From an uncultured Alphaproteobacteria bacterium (GTDB taxonomy: Bacteria > Pseudomonadota > Alphaproteobacteria > RF32 > CAG-239), in the NCBI GenBank assembly GCA_934271465.1, contig CAKQRQ010000003.1, forward strand, positions 1 to 64,000: DNA of 64,000 nt, in the 5' to 3' direction. Below, piece after piece: positions 45,596 through 53,981 of the stretch. The translations under genes and the position numbers were made by a program. The notes beneath the pieces were generated by a model, which was not told the origin of the DNA, ran no database searches, and saw nothing but the letters and a program-made list of their open reading frames with translations. Positions within the stretch are counted from its first letter, which is position 1. Every line of letters starts with the position of its first letter.

Positions 45596-46210
45596 ATGAA
45601 ACCTTCTTTGTCAGAAACGAAAGAACTTTTTTTATTTATAACAAGCAAGACAGATATTCTAAATGTCAAAACGGGACTACCTAAAGGGATATCTGCGAAG
45701 CATTATCAAAATGTGGCTTATGTTGCCTCAAAAATAGCCGAGCAAACAGAAATGGATATTGAAAAAGCCTATGTTTTAGGATTGCTTCATGATTATGGCG
45801 AGTATATTGAAGATACCATATCGGGAACTTTTCATGGAACAGCAGGCTACGATGAAATGCTTAAACTCGGGTTTGATGAAGTCGCAAAAGTCTGTCTAAG
45901 CCATAGCTTTTTTGATTCTTCTTTTTCTCCAGAAGACTTTCCTGCATACGAGGCAAAAGAGATAGAAAGAGCTTCAGCAATTTTAAAAGAAAAAGAATTT
46001 GATGAGTATGATAAATTAATACATCTTGCAGATTTGATGTCTCCCTGCGGAGAAATAGATACCATTGAGAATCGGATTCTGAAATTATCTGAAAAATATC
46101 ATATTCCATCTGAAAAAACTCAACAGATGCTCAAACAAGGATTAGAGCTTAAAAACTTATTTGATAATAAGTGCAAAAAAGATATCTACACATTGTTTGA
46201 TTTGGTGTGA
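45596..46210 (+). CDS. HD-domain phosphohydrolase, tandem copy 2
   Basis: A 204-residue paralogue of the gene just upstream, sharing the HD metal-site pattern (GLLHDYGEYI, HGTAGYDEM, CLSHSFFD, IHLADLMS) and the DFPAYE/DYPAYS segment. The ATG at 45596 follows GAGGGA closely; a TTG start 4 codons upstream, inside the end of copy 1, is also possible. Substrate unknown. A 138-bp AT-rich gap with no gene separates it from rsmG. Confidence 0.8.
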   Translation: MKPSLSETKELFLFITSKTDILNVKTGLPKGISAKHYQNVAYVASKIAEQTEMDIEKAYVLGLLHDYGEYIEDTISGTFHGTAGYDEMLKLGFDEVAKVCLSHSFFDSSFSPEDFPAYEAKEIERASAILKEKEFDEYDKLIHLADLMSPCGEIDTIENRILKLSEKYHIPSEKTQQMLKQGLELKNLFDNKCKKDIYTLFDLV

Positions 46211-46348
46211 TTTTTTATTTAATAAATAGAGTCAATATCAGGTGTTTAACATATTGTTTTTAAAATAAATATCTTTTTAGATGAAAAGGATGTTTATAAG
46301 TTGTATTTTTCTGTTTTAAATTTTTTGTAAAAAATATAAAAATAAATT

Positions 46349-46975
46349 ATGAAAAATTTTATGGAAAAATATAATGTTTCACGTGAAACATTTGAAAGTT
46401 TAAAACGCTACCAATCTTTACTGATTGAGTGGCAGGCTAAATTTAATTTAGTAAGTCAGTCAAGTCTTGATGATGCATGGAATCGTCACTTTTTAGACTC
46501 TGTCCAGCTTTTTCAATATATTCCGGAAACTGCGAAAACTCTTGTTGATTTTGGCTCTGGCGCAGGATTTCCGGGGATGGTTCTTGCAATAATAGCTAAA
46601 GAAAAAACGCCGTATTTAAAAGTAACATTAGTGGAAAGTGTTAAGAAGAAAACACTGTATTTAAAAGAAGTAGCGGAAAAAACAGAAACTCAAGTTGCTA
46701 TTGTCAACGAGAGAATCGAAAATCTTCCACCTCAAAAAGTTGAGGTAATCACCTCAAGGGCAATGACTTCTCTGTCCGAGTTGTTAGGATATGCTTTCCC
46801 TTTTTGTAAAAAAGAAACAATTTGCATCTTTCCAAAAGGAAAAAAATATGCCGAAGAATTGGCTGAAGCACACAAAAAGTGGCTGTTCAAATGTTCCATA
46901 GAGCCAAGCGAACAATCAGAAGAAGGTCGAATTTTAATCATTAAAAATATTCAGAAGAAAAAAGGGAGAAAATAA
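46349..46975 (+). CDS. rsmG: 16S rRNA (guanine527-N7)-methyltransferase RsmG (GidB)
   Basis: A 208-residue SAM-dependent methyltransferase for G527 of 16S rRNA. It shows the alphaproteobacterial N-terminal NVSRETFESLKRYQSLLIEW, then WNRHFLDSVQLF, the SAM motif DFGSGAGFPGMVLAI and EVITSRAMTSLSELL. The VSRET codons contain a perfect parS site. An alternative ATG lies 4 codons downstream at 46361. parA starts at the base after its stop. Confidence 0.96.
   Translation: MKNFMEKYNVSRETFESLKRYQSLLIEWQAKFNLVSQSSLDDAWNRHFLDSVQLFQYIPETAKTLVDFGSGAGFPGMVLAIIAKEKTPYLKVTLVESVKKKTLYLKEVAEKTETQVAIVNERIENLPPQKVEVITSRAMTSLSELLGYAFPFCKKETICIFPKGKKYAEELAEAHKKWLFKCSIEPSEQSEEGRILIIKNIQKKKGRK
46375..46390. promoter_or_regulatory. 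parS site inside rsmG
   Basis: TGTTTCACGTGAAACA, a perfect 16-bp palindrome identical to the bacterial parS consensus, within the 5' coding part of rsmG and about 600 bp before parA. Confidence 0.92.
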
Positions 46976-47755
46976 ATGCCAAGAATTTTAGCGATAGCCA
47001 ACCGTAAAGGCGGAGTTGGAAAAACGACAACAACGGTTAATGTAGCCACGGCAATGGCCGCCGCCAGCAAAAAGGTATTGGTTATTGATCTTGATCCCCA
47101 AGGAAATGCTTCCACCTCAATGGGGGTTGATAAAAAAGGATCAATGACGTCATCTTACGAAGTTCTTCTTGGTAATGCCAGATTAACAGACGCTGTTGTT
47201 TGGACGGAAATTCCTAACTTCTCAATTGTGCCGTCTTCTCCTGATTTGGCGGCTGCCGAAATAGAGCTTGTTGAAATGGAAAAGAGAGAATTTGCTCTAA
47301 AGAAAGCTTTGTCAAAAGAGGGTGTTAACTATGATTACATTCTGATTGATTGTCCTCCGTCATTAAGTCTGGTTACGATTAATGCGCTTGTTGCGGCAGA
47401 TGCGGTAATTGTTCCTTTGCAATGTGAATTTTTGGCTCTTGAAGGTGTTTCTGATTTGATTCGTAATATCAATATTATAAAGAAAAACTTTAATCCGTCT
47501 TTGACATTGCATGGAGTTGTCTTGACAATGTATGACAAAAGAAACAACTTAACCCAAATGGTTGAAGAAGATGTCCGTCACTTTTTCGGTAAAAAAGTTT
47601 ACGAAACTGTTATCCCGAGAAATGTTAAAATATCAGAGGCTCCCTCTCATGGGAAACCTGTGCTGTTGTATGATTTTAAATGTCCGGGTTCGCAAGCTTA
47701 TATTGGGTTAACAAAAGAGGTTTTAAAAAGAGAAAGAGAGTTAATAGCATGTTAG
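46976..47755 (+). CDS. parA: Chromosome partitioning ATPase ParA
   Basis: A 259-residue Walker-type ATPase that moves the ParB-parS complex during chromosome segregation. It has the deviant Walker A KGGVGKTTTTVN at 11-22, DLDPQGNASTSMG, and the YDYILIDCPPSLSLVT Walker B region. It starts immediately after rsmG and overlaps parB by 7 bp. The lack of an N-terminal HTH domain marks it as the chromosomal (type Ib-like/Soj) form. Confidence 0.98.
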   Translation: MPRILAIANRKGGVGKTTTTVNVATAMAAASKKVLVIDLDPQGNASTSMGVDKKGSMTSSYEVLLGNARLTDAVVWTEIPNFSIVPSSPDLAAAEIELVEMEKREFALKKALSKEGVNYDYILIDCPPSLSLVTINALVAADAVIVPLQCEFLALEGVSDLIRNINIIKKNFNPSLTLHGVVLTMYDKRNNLTQMVEEDVRHFFGKKVYETVIPRNVKISEAPSHGKPVLLYDFKCPGSQAYIGLTKEVLKRERELIAC

Positions 47756-48711
47756 AAGAAAAAAAAGAAAACAAGAAAAAAAATCTCGGCCGAGGGCTGG
47801 AAGCTCTATTAGGTGAAATGAATGAAAATATTCTCAATGATGAATTGGGAGCGGTTAAATCGTCCGATAGTATCAAGATTGATCAAATTAAAGTCAGTGC
47901 TTTTCAGCCGCGTAAAGATTTTGATGAAGAAGCCATCAAATCGTTAGCTGCATCTATCAAAGAAAAAGGGGTTCTTCAGCCTCTGATTGTTCGTCCGAAA
48001 GATGGCGAATATGAGTTGATTGCTGGAGAAAGGAGATTAAGAGCCTCAAAAGAAGCCGGTTTAACGGAGGTTCCAGTTATTGTTAAAGAGCTTTCAGATT
48101 CTGAGGTTCTAGAAATAGCATTGATTGAAAATCTGTTAAGAGAAAATCTTTCGGCTATAGAAGAAGCAAATGCCTATCAAAGTCTTATGGATAAATTTTC
48201 CCATACACAGGAACGTGTTGCATCTATTGTTGGAAAATCGCGCAGCTATATTGCAAATACCTTGCGCCTGTTGAGCTTACCTGAAAAAGTCAAACAACTT
48301 GTCTGTGAGGGTAAACTTTCGGCAGGGCATGCTAGATGTTTGGTAGGGCTTGACAATGCCGAAATTTTAGCCGATAAAATTATCAAAGAGGATTTAAATG
48401 TTCGTCAAGTTGAAGAGCTTGTTTCTCGAAAAAAGGAAGACAAACCTCAAAAAGAGAAAAAGCAGCCCAAGAGTTCAGATTTGTCGGATATTGAAGAAAA
48501 CTTAAAAAAAGCCTTGGGTTTAAGGATAAAAATAACCCCGAGTAAACAAGGCGGCGGAAAAGTTGTGCTGCAATATGCTTCTGTTGCTGAATTAGATATG
48601 ATTATTAATATTTTAGAACAAAAAAAGAAAGCGGAGATTAATTTGCAGAACACTGTATTTAAAGCTCCTGAAGAAAAAAACGAAAAATTTTCAATTAAAT
48701 TTGTAGAATAG
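47749..48711 (+). CDS. parB: Chromosome partitioning protein ParB
   Basis: A 320-residue CTPase and DNA-binding protein that loads at parS and spreads. N-terminal ParA-stimulating motif LGRGLEALLGE, the CTP-binding domain with IKVSAFQPRKDF, LIVRPKDGEYELIAGERRLRAS and LIENLLRENLSAIEEA, a helix-turn-helix around ERVASIVGKSRSYIANTLRLL, and a C-terminal dimer domain. The ATG at 47749 is chosen over a 23-codon extension within parA. Confidence 0.97.
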   Translation: MLEEKKENKKKNLGRGLEALLGEMNENILNDELGAVKSSDSIKIDQIKVSAFQPRKDFDEEAIKSLAASIKEKGVLQPLIVRPKDGEYELIAGERRLRASKEAGLTEVPVIVKELSDSEVLEIALIENLLRENLSAIEEANAYQSLMDKFSHTQERVASIVGKSRSYIANTLRLLSLPEKVKQLVCEGKLSAGHARCLVGLDNAEILADKIIKEDLNVRQVEELVSRKKEDKPQKEKKQPKSSDLSDIEENLKKALGLRIKITPSKQGGGKVVLQYASVAELDMIINILEQKKKAEINLQNTVFKAPEEKNEKFSIKFVE

Positions 48712-48722
48712 AAAGGAAAAAA

Positions 48723-48956
48723 ATGACTATTTTGGATAAAATGCTGGAAAACTGCGAAAAAGCCGGCTACACAACAACAAAGAATGTTCAAAAAATTGCA
48801 AATGCCAAGCAAATGATGTTTGGAGAAAACGAATGGCAGAGATGCCCTTGTGACGGACAAAATCCGAAACGTTATTGTATTTCGGATTTATGCCGTCAGG
48901 ATATTGAGCGCGATGGCGAATGTCATTGCCATTGTTATTGCAAAAAAGTCGGTTAA
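48723..48956 (+). CDS. Small cysteine-rich protein, ferredoxin-thioredoxin reductase-like
   Basis: A 77-residue protein with an N-terminal helical part (ENCEKAGYTTTKNVQKIANA) and a Cys cluster: CPC near 41, single Cys in RYC and DLC, then CHCHCYC near the end. This resembles the catalytic subunit of ferredoxin-thioredoxin reductase (CPC...CHC binding a 4Fe-4S cluster beside a redox disulphide), as found as stand-alone proteins in anaerobes. The assignment is by pattern only. It follows parB by 11 bp and ends at a terminator, so it is the last gene of the unit. Confidence 0.6.
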   Translation: MTILDKMLENCEKAGYTTTKNVQKIANAKQMMFGENEWQRCPCDGQNPKRYCISDLCRQDIERDGECHCHCYCKKVG

Positions 48957-48959
48957 TTT

Positions 48960-48988
48960 TGAAAGAGCTCTGAAAAGAGCTCTTTTTT
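48960..48988 (+). terminator. Intrinsic terminator at the end of the parAB unit
   Basis: AAAGAGCTC and GAGCTCTTT with a 6-nt loop, then TTT. Confidence 0.85.
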
Positions 48989-49105
48989 ATGTCTTTTTAA
49001 GAATATTTTTACCTAAAACAGAATAGCTTGAAAATAAAAGATTGAAGAAATGATACTCCTGTGATTATATTAAAGTATTCTCTTATAAAAAAAGGATAGC
49101 GATAT

Positions 49106-50080
49106 ATGGGATTTTTAAAAAAATTTATTTTCGGCTTTGCAGCGCTTTTCTTTATTTTTCTTGGCGGGGCAGGAACACAGAGTGACAGTATGCTTTTGCA
49201 GGGCGGCGGTTTTATAGGTCTAATTATCGGGCTTATTGTTTTGTATATCTTTGCAAAAATGGCTTGGAGAGCTATGGGGTGTTTGCCCTCTTTATTGATT
49301 ATTTTGGCTGTTGTCTTTTTTATTTTGTATGCTATCGGGGCTTTTTCTGATGGAATAGGCAATGTCGGCGAGAATGTGAGAACTTTTTTAGGTGAGGGGG
49401 TTCAGACATCTCAAGACGTTGGTATTCAGCCGGTTGCGGAAGCGGAAGAAGTTCAAAATGAAGAAATCAAAACAAAAGAAGTGGTAAATCTTGTCGGAGA
49501 AGATGAACATCCGATTTTGTCTGAAAATATTAAAGAAAGTATTTTGCCGAAGAAAAAAGCCAAAAAAACAGGGTTTAACCCGATGGAATATCCTGCAATT
49601 ACTGGCGGAACAAGAGTCGTTTCGGGAGACACGCTGATGCTGGGTGGGCGAGTTGTTAAGATGTTTGGTATTGCAGCCCCGAATATTTCTCAAACCTGCG
49701 CTGACGGATCAGGCAGAGGATATAAATGCGGTCGGCAATCGGTAGCCTGGTTGAGCGGGTGGTTATCAGATAATGAGGTTTCTTGCCACATTTTAAGCGA
49801 ATCCGAAAAAGGTCTTTTGACAGGGGTTTGTATGTTAGGCCCTTATGATATCGGAGCGGCATTGGTTAATGCCGGATGGGCTGTGGCGGATACAAGACAG
49901 TCAAAAATATATATTCCTTATCAAAATCAAGCCTTAACAAATAAAAGAGGGCTATGGCAAGGTGAATTTTATATGCCATGGGATTGGCAAAAAATCCAAA
50001 ACCGAAAGGCTAATATTAAAATCATAAAAAAAGAAAAATCTTCACGTCGAAAAGTTTGGAGTAATCCGTTTGGTGGCTGA
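49106..50080 (+). CDS. Membrane protein with SNase-like domain
   Basis: A 324-residue protein. The N-terminal 85 residues hold three hydrophobic segments (two or three spans). An acidic linker follows (about 105-160). From about 168 a staphylococcal-nuclease (thermonuclease) fold is recognisable: VVSGDTLMLGGRVVKMFGIAAPN, SQTCADGSGRGYKCG and the closing RGLWQGEF. The catalytic surroundings are changed (the usual GIDAPE is GIAAPN, and the first catalytic Arg looks like Lys), so nuclease activity is doubtful. It overlaps tsaE slightly. Confidence 0.75.
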   Translation: MGFLKKFIFGFAALFFIFLGGAGTQSDSMLLQGGGFIGLIIGLIVLYIFAKMAWRAMGCLPSLLIILAVVFFILYAIGAFSDGIGNVGENVRTFLGEGVQTSQDVGIQPVAEAEEVQNEEIKTKEVVNLVGEDEHPILSENIKESILPKKKAKKTGFNPMEYPAITGGTRVVSGDTLMLGGRVVKMFGIAAPNISQTCADGSGRGYKCGRQSVAWLSGWLSDNEVSCHILSESEKGLLTGVCMLGPYDIGAALVNAGWAVADTRQSKIYIPYQNQALTNKRGLWQGEFYMPWDWQKIQNRKANIKIIKKEKSSRRKVWSNPFGG

Positions 50081-50531
50081 TTTAACAAAAATTTTTATTT
50101 CGAAATCTGAAAAAGATACAAAAAAACTGGCTGAAACGTTAGCTCAAAAAGCTAAAAGAGGAGATGTTTTTGCACTGTTTGGAACTTTAGGAATGGGAAA
50201 AAGTGTTTTTGCCAGAGCTTTTATCCAAAAGCTGACCGATGCCAAAGAAGTTCCAAGTCCGACCTTTACACTTGTGCAGCAATATGAGGCATCTGATTTT
50301 GAAATCTATCATTTTGATTTATACAGATTGAAGTCGCCGGATGAAGTTTTTGAACTCGGCTTTGAAGAAGCTGTTTATGAAGGCGTTTGCCTGATTGAAT
50401 GGCCGGAGCAGGCCGGAAATTGGCTTCCAAGAGATATTTTTAAAATAGAAATAACATCAAATAAAAACGAGCGTATTTTTAAAATAAGTGCTCACTCCTC
50501 CGAAAAAGCAAAACGGTTGGAAGATTTATAA
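50070..50531 (+). CDS. tsaE: tRNA t6A biosynthesis ATPase TsaE
   Basis: A 153-residue P-loop protein needed with TsaB/C/D for N6-threonylcarbamoyladenosine at tRNA position 37. Walker A FGTLGMGKSVFARAFI, the SPTFTLVQQYE motif and IYHFDLYRLKSPDEVFELG are characteristic, and the Walker B-like LIEWPEQAG is present. The start is TTG at 50070 or GTG at 50073, both after GGAG and inside the previous gene's end. Its stop shares a base with the hprK start. Confidence 0.95.
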   Translation: MVADLTKIFISKSEKDTKKLAETLAQKAKRGDVFALFGTLGMGKSVFARAFIQKLTDAKEVPSPTFTLVQQYEASDFEIYHFDLYRLKSPDEVFELGFEEAVYEGVCLIEWPEQAGNWLPRDIFKIEITSNKNERIFKISAHSSEKAKRLEDL

Positions 50532-50944
50532 TGAAACAAAATATTCACGCAACATGTGTTCGATTAAATAAAAAAGGGATTCTTATTTTGGGGCAATCCG
50601 GAAGCGGAAAATCAGATTTAGCCTTGCGGTTGATTATGCGATTCGGCGCAAAACTTGTTGCAGATGACAGAGTGGATATATCTCTTGAAAAAGGAGCAGT
50701 TTCGGCAGCGGCTCCCGAAATATTGAAAGGGTTGCTGGAAGCCAGAGGTATTGGGATTTTAAAATTTCCACCGATCAAAAAGACAAAAATAGATTTGGTT
50801 ATAAACTTAAAAACGGAAAAGATTGAAAGACTGCCGGAGCAGAAGTTTTATTGTCTGTTTGAAAAAAATATCCCGATGTTTGATTTAAATCCATTTGAAG
50901 TATCTGCAGCGGAAAAAGTTGTTGCAATGCTAAGTTTGCTGTGA
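50531..50944 (+). CDS. hprK: HPr kinase/phosphorylase, short alphaproteobacterial form
   Basis: A 137-residue protein made of only the C-terminal catalytic domain of HprK, as is usual in Alphaproteobacteria. P-loop GQSGSGKSDLALRLI, LVADDRVDI and the HprK signature LEARGIGIL are present. It phosphorylates HPr on serine and so links a regulatory PTS to nitrogen or carbon signalling. No HPr or EI gene is in the window. The start overlaps tsaE's stop by one base. Confidence 0.92.
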   Translation: MKQNIHATCVRLNKKGILILGQSGSGKSDLALRLIMRFGAKLVADDRVDISLEKGAVSAAAPEILKGLLEARGIGILKFPPIKKTKIDLVINLKTEKIERLPEQKFYCLFEKNIPMFDLNPFEVSAAEKVVAMLSLL

Positions 50945-51028
50945 GGATTCGGAAGAAGGGTGTTGATTGTTTTTGTTTTTCAAACTAAAATATCCTCAAA
51001 TTTTAATCTAAAGACTGGAATTAAAGAC

Positions 51029-51823
51029 ATGTTATTTCTTCGCAAAGTAGAAAAATTTTTACGTCGACAAGGAACCCCCCTCGTCAATTTTGTTTTTAAA
51101 GTAGGGGAGCTTTTCGTCTTTATCACACAATCGGTATATAATTGTTTGACACCGCCTTTTTACGGGCGCAATCTGTTAAGACAAGTTGTTGATATAGGGT
51201 TCTATTCTTTGCCGGTTGTTGGGTTAACAACTATTTTTGCAGGTATGGTTATTGCGCTTCAAAGTTATTCGGGATATGCTTCCGTGGGGGCCGAAAACAT
51301 GGTGGCAAGTGTTGTTTTGATTTCCGTAACAAGAGAGTTGGCTCCGGTTTTGTCAGCATTGATGGTTGCTGGTCGTATCGGTGCTGCGATGGCTGCTGAA
51401 ATAGGAACCATGCGCGTAACAGAGCAAATAGATGCTTTGACGACCTTGTCAACCAATCCTTTTAAGTATTTGGTTGCGCCAAGGGTTTGGGCGGGGTTGA
51501 TTGTTATGCCTTTACTCGTTTTAATAGGAGATGTTATCGGTATTTTTGGCGGATATGTTGTCGGTGTTTACAAATTGGGTTTCAATCCGGCTAACTACAT
51601 CAATGCCACCTTAAATGATTTGCAATCATTGGATATTACAACAGGTGTTGTCAAGGCGGCTGTTTTCGGGTTTATTATTTCGTTGATGGGGTGCTATAAC
51701 GGCTACAAATCCAAAGGCGGCGCGCAGGGTGTCGGGACGGCGACAACAAATGCCGTTGTTTCGTCATCTATTTTAATCTTGATTTTCAATTATATTGTTA
51801 CGGAACTTTTATTCTCAAGATAA
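51029..51823 (+). CDS. mlaE: MlaE-family ABC permease
   Basis: A 264-residue inner-membrane permease of the Mla phospholipid trafficking system (YrbE/MlaE). Five or six spans; signature AAEIGTMRVTEQIDALTTLSTNPFKYLVAPR and the C-terminal GCYNGYKSKGGAQGVGTATTNAVV. I take the ATG at 51029 (MLFLRKVEKFL); a 23-codon extension is possible but would add a polar stretch unlike the family. mlaF follows 9 bp later. Confidence 0.95.
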   Translation: MLFLRKVEKFLRRQGTPLVNFVFKVGELFVFITQSVYNCLTPPFYGRNLLRQVVDIGFYSLPVVGLTTIFAGMVIALQSYSGYASVGAENMVASVVLISVTRELAPVLSALMVAGRIGAAMAAEIGTMRVTEQIDALTTLSTNPFKYLVAPRVWAGLIVMPLLVLIGDVIGIFGGYVVGVYKLGFNPANYINATLNDLQSLDITTGVVKAAVFGFIISLMGCYNGYKSKGGAQGVGTATTNAVVSSSILILIFNYIVTELLFSR

Positions 51824-51832
51824 GGAAAAAAA

Positions 51833-52597
51833 ATGTCTGAAGTAAAAATTGCATTAAGAAATGTCTACAAATCTTTTGGGAAAAAGACTGTCTTGAGAGG
51901 TCTTGATTTGGATGTATGCAAAGGTGAATCTTTGGTTGTTATCGGAGGTTCCGGAACAGGAAAATCCGTTTTAATTAAATGTATTCAAGGTCTGTTGACG
52001 CCTGAAGAAGGCTCGATTCTCGTCGATAATCAGGAAGTTGTCGGCATTCAGGAAAACGACAAAGAGGCTCTGCATTCAAAGATGGGGATGTTATTTCAGG
52101 GCGGAGCCCTTTTTGATAGTTTAAGTGTCTGGGAAAATGTCGCTTTTGATTTGATTGAAAATAAGGGAATTAATAAAAAAGATGCCAAAAACGAAGCCAT
52201 CAGAGTTTTAAGATCCGTTGGGTTGGATCCCGATGTTGCCGATTTATCTCCGGCAGAGTTGTCGGGAGGAATGCAAAAACGCGTTGGTTTGGCCAGAGCA
52301 ATTATCTCAAAACCCGAAATCATCTTTTTTGATGAGCCGACCACAGGTCTTGACCCTATTATGGCCGATGTGATTAATGATTTGATAGTTGAGTCTGTAA
52401 AAGGGCTTGGGGCAACTGCTTTGACTATTACCCATGACATGGCGTCTGTTCGTAAAATTGCAGATAGGGTCGCGATGCTTTACAAGGGCGAAATTATTTG
52501 GCAGGGGACGGTCAAAGAAATGGATGAAACCGAAAATCCCTATGTTGTTCAGTTTATTAATGGAAATTCTCAAGGACCTATCAAAACGGGGGTATAG
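51833..52597 (+). CDS. mlaF: MlaF-family ABC ATPase
   Basis: A 254-residue ATPase of the Mla system, with Walker A GGSGTGKSVLIKC near 37, an MlaF-type Q-loop region MLFQGGALFDSLSVWENV, signature LSGGMQKRVGLARA, and Walker B EIIFFDEPTTGLDP. It pairs with mlaE upstream. The substrate-binding mlaD, which usually follows, is not here: radA starts 3 bp after the stop codon. Confidence 0.95.
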   Translation: MSEVKIALRNVYKSFGKKTVLRGLDLDVCKGESLVVIGGSGTGKSVLIKCIQGLLTPEEGSILVDNQEVVGIQENDKEALHSKMGMLFQGGALFDSLSVWENVAFDLIENKGINKKDAKNEAIRVLRSVGLDPDVADLSPAELSGGMQKRVGLARAIISKPEIIFFDEPTTGLDPIMADVINDLIVESVKGLGATALTITHDMASVRKIADRVAMLYKGEIIWQGTVKEMDETENPYVVQFINGNSQGPIKTGV

Positions 52598-52599
52598 CC

Positions 52600-53973
52600 G
52601 TGGCAAAAAAAGAAATTAAACAATATGTCTGCCAAAATTGCGGAGCTGTTTACCCAAAGTGGCAAGGGAAATGCGACGCTTGTGGCGAGTGGAACGATAT
52701 TGTTGAAGAGATTGTCGGCGGTGGTGGTTTTTCAAATTTTAACCCAAAAAAATCTAAAGGGCACGAGATTGAATTTGTGTCTTTAAGCGGCGCTCAGGAA
52801 CAACTTGACAGACTTACAACAGGAATTAATGAGCTGGACAGGGTTTGTGGCGGCGGTTTAGTTTCAGGCTCGGTTATTTTGGTCGGAGGCGATCCCGGAA
52901 TAGGAAAATCAACGCTGTTGCTTCAGGCATGCGCAAAAGTTGCGGATTTACCAATAAAACCCGAAGTCTATTATATCTCGGGAGAAGAAGCAATAGATCA
53001 AGTCAGATTGCGTGCCAAAAGACTTGGGCTGGAAAAATCTCCGGTTAATTTAGCCTCATGCACAGAGATTAAAGACATTATTACAACACTTGAAAAAGCA
53101 AATGCATCGGTTGTTGTTATCGATTCGATACAAACGATGTATTTAGATGAAGTTGAGTCCACTCCCGGAAGTGTGACGCAAGTCAGAGCTTGCAGCTACG
53201 AGCTTATAAAATTAGCAAAACGCAAAGGGTTTACGCTGTTTTTGGTTGGGCATGTAACTAAGCAGGGTGAAATTGCCGGACCACGTGTTTTGGAACATAT
53301 GGTGGATACGGTTTTGTATTTTGAAGGCGAAAGAGGCCATCATTTCAGAATCTTGCGGGCAGTCAAAAACAGATACGGCGCAACAGATGAAATAGGCGTT
53401 TTTGAAATGCAGGATAAAGGGCTTGTTGAAGTTGCCAATCCGTCGGCATTATTTTTGGCTGAAAGGCAGGGAAATATATCCGGCTCATGCGTCTTTGCAG
53501 GTGTTGAAGGGTCAAGGCCGGTATTGGTCGAAATACAAGCATTAGTCAGTCCAACGGGATATGCCAGTCCGAAAAGAGCCGTTGTCGGATGGGATTCAAA
53601 CAGATTAGCAATGGTTTTAGCTGTTTTGGAAGCTCGTTGCGGAATGAACTTAAGTTCTCAGGATGTTTATTTAAATATTGCCGGCGGTTTAAGAATCTCC
53701 GAACCTGCTGCGGATTTAGCGGTGGCGTTGGCTGTTATTTCTTCTCTGACAAACAAGCCTTTGCCGGCTGATATGGTTGTTTTCGGAGAAATAGGTTTGT
53801 CAGGCGAGGTCAGAGCGGTTTCTCAGCCGTCATTACGTTTAAAAGAAGCTAAAAAACTCGGCTTTAACAGCGCAATTATTCCCTCAGGCAGATCAACGGA
53901 TAAAAAGTTTTCCGTTGAGATGTCTTTCCATGAAATTGGAAATGTTCAACGTTTAATTAATTTGTTTAATTAG
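52600..53973 (+). CDS. radA: DNA repair protein RadA
   Basis: A 457-residue RecA-related protein for branch migration in recombination. N-terminal zinc finger YVCQNCGAVYPKWQGKCDACGEW, Walker A VGGDPGIGKSTLLLQ near 93-107, the KNRYGATDEIGVFEM motif (RadA KNRFG), and a C-terminal Lon-like domain. The start is GTG at 52600. cvpA follows 8 bp after the stop. Confidence 0.97.
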   Translation: MAKKEIKQYVCQNCGAVYPKWQGKCDACGEWNDIVEEIVGGGGFSNFNPKKSKGHEIEFVSLSGAQEQLDRLTTGINELDRVCGGGLVSGSVILVGGDPGIGKSTLLLQACAKVADLPIKPEVYYISGEEAIDQVRLRAKRLGLEKSPVNLASCTEIKDIITTLEKANASVVVIDSIQTMYLDEVESTPGSVTQVRACSYELIKLAKRKGFTLFLVGHVTKQGEIAGPRVLEHMVDTVLYFEGERGHHFRILRAVKNRYGATDEIGVFEMQDKGLVEVANPSALFLAERQGNISGSCVFAGVEGSRPVLVEIQALVSPTGYASPKRAVVGWDSNRLAMVLAVLEARCGMNLSSQDVYLNIAGGLRISEPAADLAVALAVISSLTNKPLPADMVVFGEIGLSGEVRAVSQPSLRLKEAKKLGFNSAIIPSGRSTDKKFSVEMSFHEIGNVQRLINLFN

Positions 53974-53981
53974 GAAACACG

